A stretch of 12,807 bases of DNA from an uncultured Oscillospiraceae bacterium (GCA_900751035.1 CAADSF010000127.1:1-12807), one strand, 5' to 3'; numbered from the stretch's first letter, positions 1 through 6,670 are shown. Notes: generated from the sequence alone by a model not told the origin. Numbers and translations: made by a program.

Positions 1-706
1 CGTAGCCGATGGAGCGGTGGAACCTGTAGAAGAACTCCAGCCACTGCGCAACGATATCGCTGACGGGGTTGCCGAGCGCACGCACGCGCTCAAAATCCTC
101 CGGCATAATGAGCGCCTTTTCCGTCACATCCAGACCGGCCATCGTGATGGGAATGCCGGATGTGAACACAATTTTTGCCGCCTCCGGGTCGACGAGGATG
201 TTGAACTCCGCCGCAGGCGTCCAGTTGCCGGTGGCGATGCCGCCGCCCATGAGGGAAATGCGGGCAATTTTGGACTTCAGCTCCGGGTGCGACAGCAGCA
301 GCGCCGCGACGTTCGTCTGCGGGCCGGTCGCCACGATGGTGACGGGCTCCGGCGATTCGCGCAGTACCTTCGCCATCAGCTCCGGCGCGGAAAGCGCAGA
401 GGCTTCGAACGCAGGCTCCGGCAGCGCCGGGCCGTCAAGGCCCGATTCACCGTGGACGGACGGCGCGTTCATTACGTCGTTCAGAAGCGGGTGCGTACAG
501 CCTTTTCCGACCGGCGCGTGCAGGCCGATGAGCGTGCAGACACGCAGCGCGTTATAGGTCGTTTTTTCAATCGTCTGGTTGCCGCAGCAGGACGTTACGG
601 CAAGAATCTCAAGCTCCCGGCTGGCCCGCGCCAGGACCCACGCAATGGCGTCGTCATGGCCGGGGTCGCCGTCGAGAATGACGGGGATCTTTTTGCGTTC
701 GGACAT
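1..706 (-). CDS. Nucleoside hydrolase, inosine/uridine-preferring family (3' end off window)
   Basis: Predicted cytoplasmic enzyme hydrolysing the N-glycosidic bond of ribonucleosides to free base and ribose. The first 235 residues are visible; the family is usually 300-330, so the C-terminal quarter lies beyond the left edge. Residues 12-20 read DGDPGHDDA, the calcium-binding signature of the IUNH fold, with D14, D18 and D19 as metal ligands. Other family positions present are N43 in CGN, T127 in ATGPQTN, MGGG at 153-156, and N161, E167 and N169 around EFN. The late catalytic His and last metal-ligand Asp are not visible. The ATG at 706 is preceded by AAGGAGGG, which overlaps the TAA stop of the upstream permease, so translation is probably coupled (10 nt gap). 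As last visible gene of a nucleoside importer operon it likely processes the imported substrate. Specificity (purine, pyrimidine or both) cannot be told. Confidence 0.93.
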   Translation of the reverse strand, partial: MSERKKIPVILDGDPGHDDAIAWVLARASRELEILAVTSCCGNQTIEKTTYNALRVCTLIGLHAPVGKGCTHPLLNDVMNAPSVHGESGLDGPALPEPAFEASALSAPELMAKVLRESPEPVTIVATGPQTNVAALLLSHPELKSKIARISLMGGGIATGNWTPAAEFNILVDPEAAKIVFTSGIPITMAGLDVTEKALIMPEDFERVRALGNPVSDIVAQWLEFFYRFHRSIGY

Positions 707-716
707 AAAGCCCTCC

Positions 717-1676
717 TTATTTGAGCGCGGCAGCCGAGTGCAGCTTCTTCGCGCGGCTGCGCCGCACGAGGGAGAAGATTACAAGGCCGATGATGGTAAC
801 GGCGTAGGGGATGGGGGAGGCGAGGTTCGAGTCGAGGCCGACGGCGGAGAACTTGATGCCCAGCGCCTGCGCAAAGCCGAACACGAGCGAGGACAGCATA
901 CCGCCGAGGCATTCGCCGCCGCCCATGGCCTGTGCGGCCAGCGCGATAAAGCCGCGTCCGGCGACCATGTCAAGCGACCAGCCGGCCGCATAATACATCG
1001 ACATGAACGCGCCGCCGAAGCCGCACATGAGGCCGGAGAAGCCGATGGCGATGTATTTGATCTTCAGCACGGAAACGCCGACAGAGCTGGCCGCGTTCGG
1101 GTTTTCGCCGACCGCGCGGATATTGAGGCCGAGGCTTGTCTTATACAGCATGACGCTCGTGAGCGCACAGCAGATGAACGCCACCCACGTCAGCAGATTG
1201 TGGCCCGAAATGACGCCGCCCAGGAAGGGAATCTTGTCAATCAGCGGAATGCTGACGCTTGGAATCAGCAGGTTTGAGGTGATGAGGCCCGTGGAGGACG
1301 CCATGGACGTGCCCTCGGTCAGGTTTGTGATGACCTTGCACAAAAACAGCGTGCCGCCGGAACCCATCATGTTGATGGCGATGCCGACAAGCGTAATATC
1401 GGTTTTGAGCTGGAAGGCGAAGAAGCCCATCATCAGGCTCATGAGAACGCCGATGGCCAGCGCGGCAAGCAAGCCCCAGACCCAGCTGTGCGCGTAATAG
1501 GACACGAGCGAGCCGGTCAGCGCGGAGAACATCATCAGGCCCTCCAGACCGATGTTGCAGAAGCCCGCCTTTTCGACCACAATGGCCGCCAGCGTTGCAA
1601 ACAGAATGGGCGCGGAAATACGGATGATGGAGAAGAAGAACTCCGGCGTCAGCAGCATTTTCAGAAAATCAAGCAC
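717..1676 (-). CDS. nupQ: Nucleoside ABC transporter permease 2 (NupQ/YufQ-like)
   Basis: Inner-membrane subunit of the BPD_transp_2 (LivH/RbsC-like) superfamily, 319 residues from the chosen start and almost entirely hydrophobic helices. The segment EKAGFCNIGLEGLMM near residues 35-49 is the conserved loop of this family, which contacts the ATPase. I chose a GTG start at 1676: it has GGGAGG on the minus strand 8 nt upstream and gives an N-terminus MLDFLKMLLTPEFFF. A longer ATG start at 1721 would add a very basic stretch and overlap the upstream gene by 53 nt, and the spacing of the ribosome binding site argues against it. The GTG start overlaps the TGA stop of the first permease by 8 nt, suggesting coupled translation. 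The symbol is by analogy with Bacillus subtilis yufNOPQ; the substrate is inferred from the operon. Confidence 0.93.
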   Translation of the reverse strand: MLDFLKMLLTPEFFFSIIRISAPILFATLAAIVVEKAGFCNIGLEGLMMFSALTGSLVSYYAHSWVWGLLAALAIGVLMSLMMGFFAFQLKTDITLVGIAINMMGSGGTLFLCKVITNLTEGTSMASSTGLITSNLLIPSVSIPLIDKIPFLGGVISGHNLLTWVAFICCALTSVMLYKTSLGLNIRAVGENPNAASSVGVSVLKIKYIAIGFSGLMCGFGGAFMSMYYAAGWSLDMVAGRGFIALAAQAMGGGECLGGMLSSLVFGFAQALGIKFSAVGLDSNLASPIPYAVTIIGLVIFSLVRRSRAKKLHSAAALK

Positions 1677-2829
1677 GCTCGGCACCTCCCTTCTGCGCTT
1701 CGAGCGCAGCCTTCGCGGCAAGCTCCTCCTGCGCCGTCTTGACGACCAGCTTCTGCCGGTATTTTGACAGGAACTGCTCGGCGGCGAAGAACAGGAAAAT
1801 GACGCCCTGAATGATATCGATCAGCTGCGACGGCACGTTCGCATACGTCGCCATCAGCTCGCAGCCCTTTGTGAGATACGCCATGAAGAACGAGGCGAAC
1901 GGCACGAACCACGGGTTGTTGCCCGCGAGAATCGCAATCGTAATGCCCGTCCAGCCGTAGCCGGGGAGCGAACTCCACGAGAACGTCGGGTACCGGCCCA
2001 GCATTTCGATGCCGCCGCCGATACCGGCCAGGAAGCCGCCCAGCACCTGCGACAGCACGATGACCGTCGCAACCTTCATGCCGGAATATTTGGCAAACGC
2101 CTGATTGATGCCGATCATGCGGATGGTGTAGCCCCAGCGGGTGTTGAACATGAAAAGGCCGATCAGCACGACGCACGCAATCGCAATGACAAAGCCCCAC
2201 GAGAGCTTCGAGCCGTTGTCAATGAGCGGCGCAATTTTGGATGTCTCCAGAAATTCATACGACTGAATCTGGCCCTTGGTCTTGTCGGCAAGATACGTAT
2301 TCATCAGGTATTTGATGAGATACATGATGATGTAGTTGAGCATCAGCGAGCAGACCATCTCGCTCACATCCAGCTTGGTCTTTAAAAGCGCCGGCAGCAG
2401 CATGATCGCCGCCACGGCCAGACCGCCGGCCAGAACGCCCACGACCGGATGCAAAAACGCCGCCATCGGCACATAGACCGCGACCATGCCGGTCGTGAAC
2501 GCGCCGAGCATGATGCCGCCCTCCGCGCCGAGGTTGAACTGGTTGGCGGAGAACATGACGCAGACGGAAAGGCCGGTGAAGATGATGGGGATCATCGAGG
2601 CCAGAATGTCGGTCAGGCGCTTGAAATCAAAGGCGGTGCCGTTCCGGCCCATGCGGAACAGCGGGCCGACGAGCAGCTGCTTTAATGCGTCGCCGGTGGC
2701 AGAAAGCTTCTCAGAGAAGCTGCTTCCGTCTGCCGACAGGAAGATCAGCAGCGTCGCCACCAGAATCGCGATCAGAATGGCGAGCAGGCCGCGGGTCACA
2801 GAGAACAGGATCTGACGTTTCTTAGTCAT
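1669..2829 (-). CDS. nupP: Nucleoside ABC transporter permease 1 (NupP/YufP-like)
   Basis: Larger membrane subunit of the importer, 386 residues, matching the usual pairing of one ~350-390 and one ~310-320 residue permease in BMP-type systems. An N-terminal helix (about residues 8-30) is followed by a soluble stretch and then multiple helices. The motif FSANQFNLGAEGGIMLGAF (roughly residues 94-112) corresponds to the family loop preceding the coupling region, and LPGYGWTGITIAILAGNNPW is a typical conserved segment of this subunit. The C-terminus (after about residue 350) is charged and cytoplasmic. The ATG at 2829 has AGGAGGG about 8 nt upstream. It overlaps the TAA stop of the ATPase gene by 8 nt, the same overlap length as at its own 3' end. 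It should form a heterodimeric channel with the next permease. Confidence 0.94.
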   Translation of the reverse strand: MTKKRQILFSVTRGLLAILIAILVATLLIFLSADGSSFSEKLSATGDALKQLLVGPLFRMGRNGTAFDFKRLTDILASMIPIIFTGLSVCVMFSANQFNLGAEGGIMLGAFTTGMVAVYVPMAAFLHPVVGVLAGGLAVAAIMLLPALLKTKLDVSEMVCSLMLNYIIMYLIKYLMNTYLADKTKGQIQSYEFLETSKIAPLIDNGSKLSWGFVIAIACVVLIGLFMFNTRWGYTIRMIGINQAFAKYSGMKVATVIVLSQVLGGFLAGIGGGIEMLGRYPTFSWSSLPGYGWTGITIAILAGNNPWFVPFASFFMAYLTKGCELMATYANVPSQLIDIIQGVIFLFFAAEQFLSKYRQKLVVKTAQEELAAKAALEAQKGGAERA

Positions 2830-4402
2830 GGCAAACCCTCCTGATTTCCTCTTCGCTCTGGGTCTTGAGACCGAGCATATATTCGCCCATCACATCGTCG
2901 GTGAGGGTGGAGGTGTCTTCAAAATACGCGGCAATCCTGCCGCCGTGCATGACGATCAGACTGTCGGACAGCTCCATGACCTCCGCCAGATCTGCCGAGA
3001 TCAGCAGCACCGCAATGCCGGAGCGCGACAGCTCGACAAGCTTTTTGCGGATGAATTCTGTTGCACCGACGTCAATGCCGCGCGTCGGCTGGTCGGCGAG
3101 AATGAGCACCGGATTGCCGGAGAATTCGCGCGCGACGACGACCTTCTGAATGTTGCCGCCGGAGAGCATCCCGACCTGCTGCTTGCGGGACTTGCACAAA
3201 ACGGCATAGTCCTCAATCAGCTTGTCCGCCTCGTCGTGAATGGCCTTCATGTTGAAAAGCGGCCCATGGTTCAGACGCTTTTCCGCCGAGCGGTCGGAAA
3301 TGAGGTTTTCCTCGATGGACGCGCTGCCCGCGATGCCGTAGAGCATACGGTCCTCCGGAATGAGGGCGACGCCCCTGTCGCGCAGCTTCTGCTGCGAAAG
3401 GCCGAGAATGCTTTCCGACTGCATCGTCACCGTGCCTGCGTTCGGTGTCAGGAAGCCGAAGAGCATATCGACCAGCTCCTTCTGACCGTTGCCCTCGACG
3501 CCTGCAATACCGAGAATTTCGCCCCGGCGCACGTCGAAGGAGATCCTGTCCAGCATCTTCTTGTGCCATTCGTTGACATATTCGACATCGCGCACGCGCA
3601 GCACGACGTCCTCCGGCTGGGCCTTGTCCTTCTGCACGTTCAGAATGACGTCGCGGCCGACCATCAGACGCGAAATTTCTTCCTTCGTCACGTCGCGTGT
3701 GTTGTAAACGCCCATCGAGCGCCCGCCGCGCATGATCGTCAGCCGGTCAGTGATCTCCATGATCTCGTTGAGCTTGTGCGAGATGAAGACGATGGTATAG
3801 CCCTGCTCCTTTAAATGCCGCAGCTCCTTGAACAGCTCGACCGTCTCCTGCGTGGTCAGAACAGCCGTCGGCTCGTCGAGAATCAGAATCTTCGCGCCGC
3901 GCACGAGCGCCTTGAGAATTTCGACCTTCTGCTTCATGCCGACCGGGATGTCCATGACCTTGGCCTCCGGCTCGACGTGCAGGTTGTATTTTTCCGCGTA
4001 TTCCTTCGTGATGGCGACGGCCTTCGCGTGGTCGATGAACAGACCCTTGCGCGGGGCCATGCCGAGCACCATGTTTTCTGCGACGGTCAGGCTCGGCACG
4101 AGCATGAAATGCTGGTGCACCATGCCGATCCCGTGGGAGATGGCGACGGTAGGGGAGGTGAGCGACAGCTTTTCGCCGTTCACCCAGATCTCGCCGCTCG
4201 TCGGCTGCTCCAGACCGAACAGCATCTTCATGAGCGTGGATTTTCCGGCGCCGTTTTCGCCCATCAGCGCATGAATTTCGCCCCTGCGGAGGTTAAAATC
4301 CACGCCCTGATTGGCCGCGACGCCGTTGGGATACACCTTCGTGATCCCTTTCATCTGGACGACATATTCCTCGTCCAAACGGCCGGTTTTTTCGTCTGGC
4401 AT
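2822..4402 (-). CDS. nupO: Nucleoside ABC transporter ATP-binding protein, two NBDs (NupO/YufO-like)
   Basis: Cytoplasmic ATPase of 526 residues with two fused nucleotide-binding domains, as in sugar/nucleoside importers of the RbsA/YufO type. NBD1 has Walker A GENGAGKST (48-56), Q-loop HQHF (97-99 region), the altered signature PVGMKQ (153-158, in place of LSGGQ), Walker B ILILDEPTA (172-180) and the switch His at 209. NBD2 has a degenerate P-loop GVEGNGQKE (301-309), a normal LSGGN signature (413-417) and LADQPTRGID, where the catalytic Glu position is Gln. This pattern, one good P-loop and one good signature, is typical of the family and implies one main hydrolytic site. The ATG at 4402 has AGAGAGGAA about 8 nt upstream. 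The gene lies 234 bp after the lipoprotein gene, with stem-loop repeats between. Confidence 0.95.
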   Translation of the reverse strand: MPDEKTGRLDEEYVVQMKGITKVYPNGVAANQGVDFNLRRGEIHALMGENGAGKSTLMKMLFGLEQPTSGEIWVNGEKLSLTSPTVAISHGIGMVHQHFMLVPSLTVAENMVLGMAPRKGLFIDHAKAVAITKEYAEKYNLHVEPEAKVMDIPVGMKQKVEILKALVRGAKILILDEPTAVLTTQETVELFKELRHLKEQGYTIVFISHKLNEIMEITDRLTIMRGGRSMGVYNTRDVTKEEISRLMVGRDVILNVQKDKAQPEDVVLRVRDVEYVNEWHKKMLDRISFDVRRGEILGIAGVEGNGQKELVDMLFGFLTPNAGTVTMQSESILGLSQQKLRDRGVALIPEDRMLYGIAGSASIEENLISDRSAEKRLNHGPLFNMKAIHDEADKLIEDYAVLCKSRKQQVGMLSGGNIQKVVVAREFSGNPVLILADQPTRGIDVGATEFIRKKLVELSRSGIAVLLISADLAEVMELSDSLIVMHGGRIAAYFEDTSTLTDDVMGEYMLGLKTQSEEEIRRVCHD

Positions 4403-4454
4403 ACGATATGTTCCTCTCTTTCTTTAGAAAAAGTTGTGCATATAGAAAAAGCAA

Positions 4455-4514
4455 TAAGTAATAGTGAATAAAGAACAAACGCGGGTTCGTTTTTTCGCTA
4501 TTCACTGTTACTTA
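4455..4514. repeat. Inverted repeat, 16-bp arms, AT-rich
   Basis: The arm TAAGTAATAGTGAATA at 4455-4470 is matched in reverse complement by 4499-4514 with 15 of 16 positions identical. The 28-base loop contains a smaller palindrome, AAACG facing CGTTT around a CGGGTT centre. In a plus-strand RNA the odd pair would be a U-G wobble, while in the operon transcript (minus strand) it is an A-C mismatch. It sits 53 bp upstream of the ATPase start. It is not followed by a U-tract in the operon direction, so it is not a standard terminator. It may be a small dispersed element or an RNA structure. Confidence 0.7.
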
Positions 4515-4528
4515 AGGAGAATCTGATT

Positions 4529-4608
4529 TTGTAGGGGCGGACGACTCTGTCCGCCCGCTTTTATCGCAGAAGCATGTAAGGGGCGGGCAGAGTCGCCCGC
4601 CCCTACAA
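4529..4608. repeat. GC-rich inverted repeat made of two self-complementary arms
   Basis: Two 28-nt arms (4529-4556 and 4581-4608) are reverse complements at 26 of 28 positions, around a 24-nt spacer. Each arm is itself a hairpin. The left arm pairs GGGCGGAC (4535-4542) with GTCCGCCC (4549-4556) around GACTCT. The right arm pairs GGGCGGGC (4581-4588) with GCCCGCCC (4595-4602) around AGAGTC. The two differences between the arms fall on paired bases of the small hairpins, and both hairpins stay perfect. The outer ends read TTGTAGGGG and CCCCTACAA. No target-site duplication is obvious. Palindromes of the GTAGGGGCGG type are familiar as dispersed intergenic elements in gut Clostridia, from memory and not checked here. 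Confidence 0.85.
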
Positions 4609-4636
4609 GGTAAAAGAAAGCTTAAACGAAATTGAC

Positions 4637-5854
4637 TTACGGTCTGACAGCGTTGCGCAGAGCGTCGAGGTCAAAGTCGGGGTCGAACGCGGTGTCGACC
4701 TTGATGCTGCCGTCCATGATGCCCTTCTGAGCAGCCTCGACGGCGGCCTTGGTTTCGGCGGAGGCGTACTTGTCGTAGTTCTTGTCGGTCACGATGCCGA
4801 CGCCGCCCTCTGCGAGGCCGAGCTGAACTTCGCTGCCCCAGTAGGTCTTACCGGCATCCCACTGGTCGAAGATCCAGACGATGGAGTTGCCGATGTTCTT
4901 CAGGCCAGAAGTCAGCGTCAGCGCTGCCAGGTCGGAGGAGAAGGTCAGCTCCTGGTCGGAGTCGACGCCGATGAACCATGCCTTGCCGGTGTCCAGAGCA
5001 GCCTCAGCCGCGCCGTTGCCCGCATTGCCGGCAACGCCCCAAATGATGTCGCACTTCTTGTCGTTGATCATGGAGTAGCCGAACTCCTTGGCGATGGCGG
5101 TATCGACATAGTCGTTGGTGTAGCGGGTATCGACCTTGATGTCGGGGTTGACAGCCTGTGCGCCCTCAATGAAGCCGGTCAGGAAGTCGTTGATAACCGG
5201 GGAGTCAACGCCGCCGACGAAACCGACGACTGCATCCTCGTTGATGTTGGCAATGCTGGTATCCGTGGTCATGCAGGCGGCAAACGTGCCGACCAGATAA
5301 CCCATGTCGTTCTGCTTGTAGGTGATGTTGACGACGTTGGAGTTCTCGCCGGCATAGGTGTTGTCGTCGAAGATCAGGTAGAGCTGATCGGGATACTTCG
5401 TGGCGACTTCCTTCAGATAGTCAGGCATCTGATAGGTGCCGCAGATGACGAGGTCATACTCGCCGGACTCGGAAACGTCGTACAGCGTGGACAGCCACTT
5501 CGGCTGGTCTTCGTCGGTGCCGCCGAGCTCGATGGTCTTGCAGGTGATGCGGCCTGCCTTGACCAGCTCGTCGATACCGGCCTGTGCGGAGTCAAAGAAG
5601 GACTTGTCGCCCAGGTTGCCGTTGACGATATAGACAACGTTTCTGACGGCGGGCTCTTCAGCGGCAGGCGCGTCGGCAGCCGGAGCTTCGTCGGCGGGGG
5701 CATCAGCAGCCGGAGTTTCCGCAGCGGGAGCGTCGGCAGCCGGGGTTTCGTTGGCAGCCGGGGTTTCGTTGGCAGTCTCAGTCGTCTTGGATGCGCAGGC
5801 AGCCAGACCGAGAACCATGATTACTGCGAGCAGCAATGCGATGATCTTTTTCAT
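4637..5854 (-). CDS. nupN: BMP-family substrate-binding lipoprotein (nucleoside-type)
   Basis: Membrane-anchored receptor that would capture the nucleoside outside the cell and deliver it to the permeases; 405 residues. The signal peptide MKKIIALLLAVIMVLGLAAC ends in the lipobox LAAC with the lipidated Cys at residue 20. A low-complexity linker rich in Ala, Pro, Glu and Asp runs from about residue 28 to 70. The periplasmic-binding-protein fold then starts at VVYIVNGNLGDKSFFDSA, the BMP/PnrA family opening, and continues with segments such as DLVICGTYQM, VGFVGGVDSP and IIWGVAGNAGNGAAEAA. The ATG at 5854 has GGAGG 7 nt upstream and lies just ahead of the signal peptide; the in-frame extension to 5995 would run through the promoter and is not real. 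First gene of the importer operon. The symbol is by analogy with B. subtilis yufN; BMP proteins mainly bind nucleosides, though a few family members bind other ligands. Confidence 0.94.
   Translation of the reverse strand: MKKIIALLLAVIMVLGLAACASKTTETANETPAANETPAADAPAAETPAADAPADEAPAADAPAAEEPAVRNVVYIVNGNLGDKSFFDSAQAGIDELVKAGRITCKTIELGGTDEDQPKWLSTLYDVSESGEYDLVICGTYQMPDYLKEVATKYPDQLYLIFDDNTYAGENSNVVNITYKQNDMGYLVGTFAACMTTDTSIANINEDAVVGFVGGVDSPVINDFLTGFIEGAQAVNPDIKVDTRYTNDYVDTAIAKEFGYSMINDKKCDIIWGVAGNAGNGAAEAALDTGKAWFIGVDSDQELTFSSDLAALTLTSGLKNIGNSIVWIFDQWDAGKTYWGSEVQLGLAEGGVGIVTDKNYDKYASAETKAAVEAAQKGIMDGSIKVDTAFDPDFDLDALRNAVRP
5735..5770. repeat. 18-bp perfect tandem repeat (two copies) in the lipoprotein linker
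   Basis: GGCAGCCGGGGTTTCGTT occurs at 5735-5752 and again at 5753-5770. In the minus-strand frame each copy encodes the Asn-Glu-Thr-Pro-Ala-Ala unit. The neighbouring 5643-5734 is a decayed continuation encoding related DAPAAETPAA units. The repeat lies in the flexible tether between the lipid anchor and the binding domain, where length changes by slippage would be tolerated. Confidence 0.9.
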
Positions 5855-5911
5855 GTTTTTTCCTCCATCATGTTCAATCTGTATGATTGTGGGGACAAAA
5901 GCCCCATGGTC

Positions 5912-5940
5912 ATTGTACAGGACTGACAGAGCAGTGTCAA
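5912..5940 (-). promoter_or_regulatory. Sigma-A promoter of the nucleoside importer operon
   Basis: On the minus strand, TTGACA (5940-5935) is followed by exactly 17 bp and TACAAT (5917-5912), a near-perfect vegetative promoter. Transcription should start near 5905, giving a leader of about 50 nt with the GGAGG site of the lipoprotein gene. The leader is too short to hold a purine riboswitch, and none of the conserved core is seen. The predicted start falls at a small dyad, GGGG-N7-CCCC (5891-5905). Confidence 0.85.
5924..5939. promoter_or_regulatory. Candidate operator: TGACA-N6-TGTCA dyad over the -35 box
   Basis: The 16-bp stretch TGACACTGCTCTGTCA (minus strand) is a palindrome of the form TGACAnnGCnnTGTCA. 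Its first half-site is part of the -35 hexamer TTGACA and the rest fills the promoter spacer, so a bound dimer would block RNA polymerase. The half-site spacing suits a one-turn dimer such as a GntR- or MarR-type repressor. The regulator is not identified, and the dyad could be partly a coincidence of the -35 sequence. Confidence 0.45.
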
Positions 5941-6006
5941 GCATTCTGCACGGAGAAAACAAAAAATATTTATCTGTCCTTAAAATTTTTGGCACTTATG
6001 CCGGGG

Positions 6007-6606
6007 TCAGTCGTCGACCTTTTCCGAATCGATGATGGGGCCGTTCGCGTAGATGCGCAGCTTTTCCCGCGCTGTGCGGATGCGCTTGGAGAAAGCGAAG
6101 GTCACAATGAGGTCGAACACGCCGTCCGCGATCAGCGCGATCCCGGCCAGCAGCATGATCGAGTCAAATTTGCCGAACAGCACCACGCAGCCCAGCGCGA
6201 TCGTGACCGCGCCCAGCAGCGCCGGCACCCACCAGCCTGCCAGCCGCGCCCGCGCACAGTCCACGCCGTCCTGCAGCGTCATCATGCCGTCAATGACGAG
6301 GAACACGCCGAACAGGACCGTCAGCAGCCCCTGAATGACCTCCGGCCGCAGCAGGCAGAACACGCCGCAAACCAGCAGCACGATGCCCGACACCAGCGCG
6401 TAGGAGCCGAACAGCCGCCCGGAGGCCAGATACGAAATGACCGCCGCAATGCCGGAGGCCAGCAGCAAAATGCCCGCCACATAGCAGATCACATTCGCCG
6501 ACGCCTGCGGCGTCAGGATGAACAGCAGCCCCAGCAGAATTGCCGAAACCGCAACGATCAGGCTGCGCCACTTGAGCGCCTTGAAATACCCGTGGATGGA
6601 TTCCAT
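6007..6606 (-). CDS. DUF308/HdeD-like six-helix membrane protein
   Basis: A 199-residue integral membrane protein with six predicted helices, at about residues 15-31, 37-58, 67-86, 90-110, 124-144 and 148-170. A hydrophilic tail ends in SEKVDD. The pattern of paired helices with short turns and repeated small-residue segments (LLLASGIAAVISY, LVSGIVLLVCG, IALIADGVFDLIV) is that of the DUF308 (HdeD) family. HdeD itself is linked to acid resistance in enterobacteria; the role in Clostridia is unknown. The ATG at 6606 has AAAGGGAG 8 nt upstream. It is 102 nt downstream of the AraC gene and ends 66 nt before the importer -35 box, so it is probably not part of the importer transcript. No link to sugars or nucleosides is shown. 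Confidence 0.85.
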   Translation of the reverse strand: MESIHGYFKALKWRSLIVAVSAILLGLLFILTPQASANVICYVAGILLLASGIAAVISYLASGRLFGSYALVSGIVLLVCGVFCLLRPEVIQGLLTVLFGVFLVIDGMMTLQDGVDCARARLAGWWVPALLGAVTIALGCVVLFGKFDSIMLLAGIALIADGVFDLIVTFAFSKRIRTAREKLRIYANGPIIDSEKVDD

Positions 6607-6641
6607 AAAAAGAACTCCCTTTCCAATATAATATATAATGT

Positions 6642-6670
6642 ATTATGCCGCGCTGCACAGGAAAAAACAA
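6642..6670 (-). promoter_or_regulatory. Possible weak promoter for the DUF308 gene
   Basis: On the minus strand TTGTTT (6670-6665), 17 bp, then CATAAT (6647-6642). The -10 matches consensus at five of six positions, but the -35 only at three. Just downstream is a very AT-rich stretch (6621-6644) with other possible -10 boxes. It would give the DUF308 gene its own transcript in addition to any read-through from the AraC gene. Confidence 0.35.

Larger units (their letters stand above)
4403..4636 (-). other. 234-bp intergenic region with two stem-loop repeats
   Basis: This gap separates the lipoprotein gene from the ATPase gene inside one operon. It is richer in A+T than the genes except for one very GC-rich element. 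It holds two inverted repeats (4529-4608 and 4455-4514) and the ATPase ribosome binding site just above 4402. I see no convincing promoter and no reading frame with coding character. Its likely role is to set the ratio of lipoprotein to membrane subunits through partial termination, RNA processing or 3'-end protection, which is inference. Confidence 0.7.

Noticed and set aside
1685..1721. Upstream starts for the second permease (ATG 1721, GTG 1685)
   Set aside because: ATG 1721 would add a highly basic leader and a 53-nt overlap; GTG 1685 lies within its own ribosome binding site. GTG 1676 has ideal spacing.
2828..4471. Two long plus-strand frames (2828-3814 and 3815-4471) opposite the ATPase gene
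   Set aside because: The minus strand encodes a complete ABC ATPase with all motifs; the plus frames are its mirror and run into the stem-loop region.
4529..4608. Intrinsic terminator after the lipoprotein gene
   Set aside because: The hairpins are strong but no U-tract follows in the minus-strand direction (the next bases read AAAATCAGATTC), so a standard Rho-independent terminator is not supported.
5855..5911. Purine riboswitch in the leader of the nucleoside importer operon
   Set aside because: The leader from the predicted start is only about 50 nt and shows none of the conserved purine-aptamer core or a terminator/antiterminator pair.
5985..6006. Terminator after the DUF308 gene (GGCA-TAAG-TGCC followed by AAAAATTTT)
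   Set aside because: The stem is only 4 bp and the following tract begins with A's, too weak to call in the minus-strand direction.
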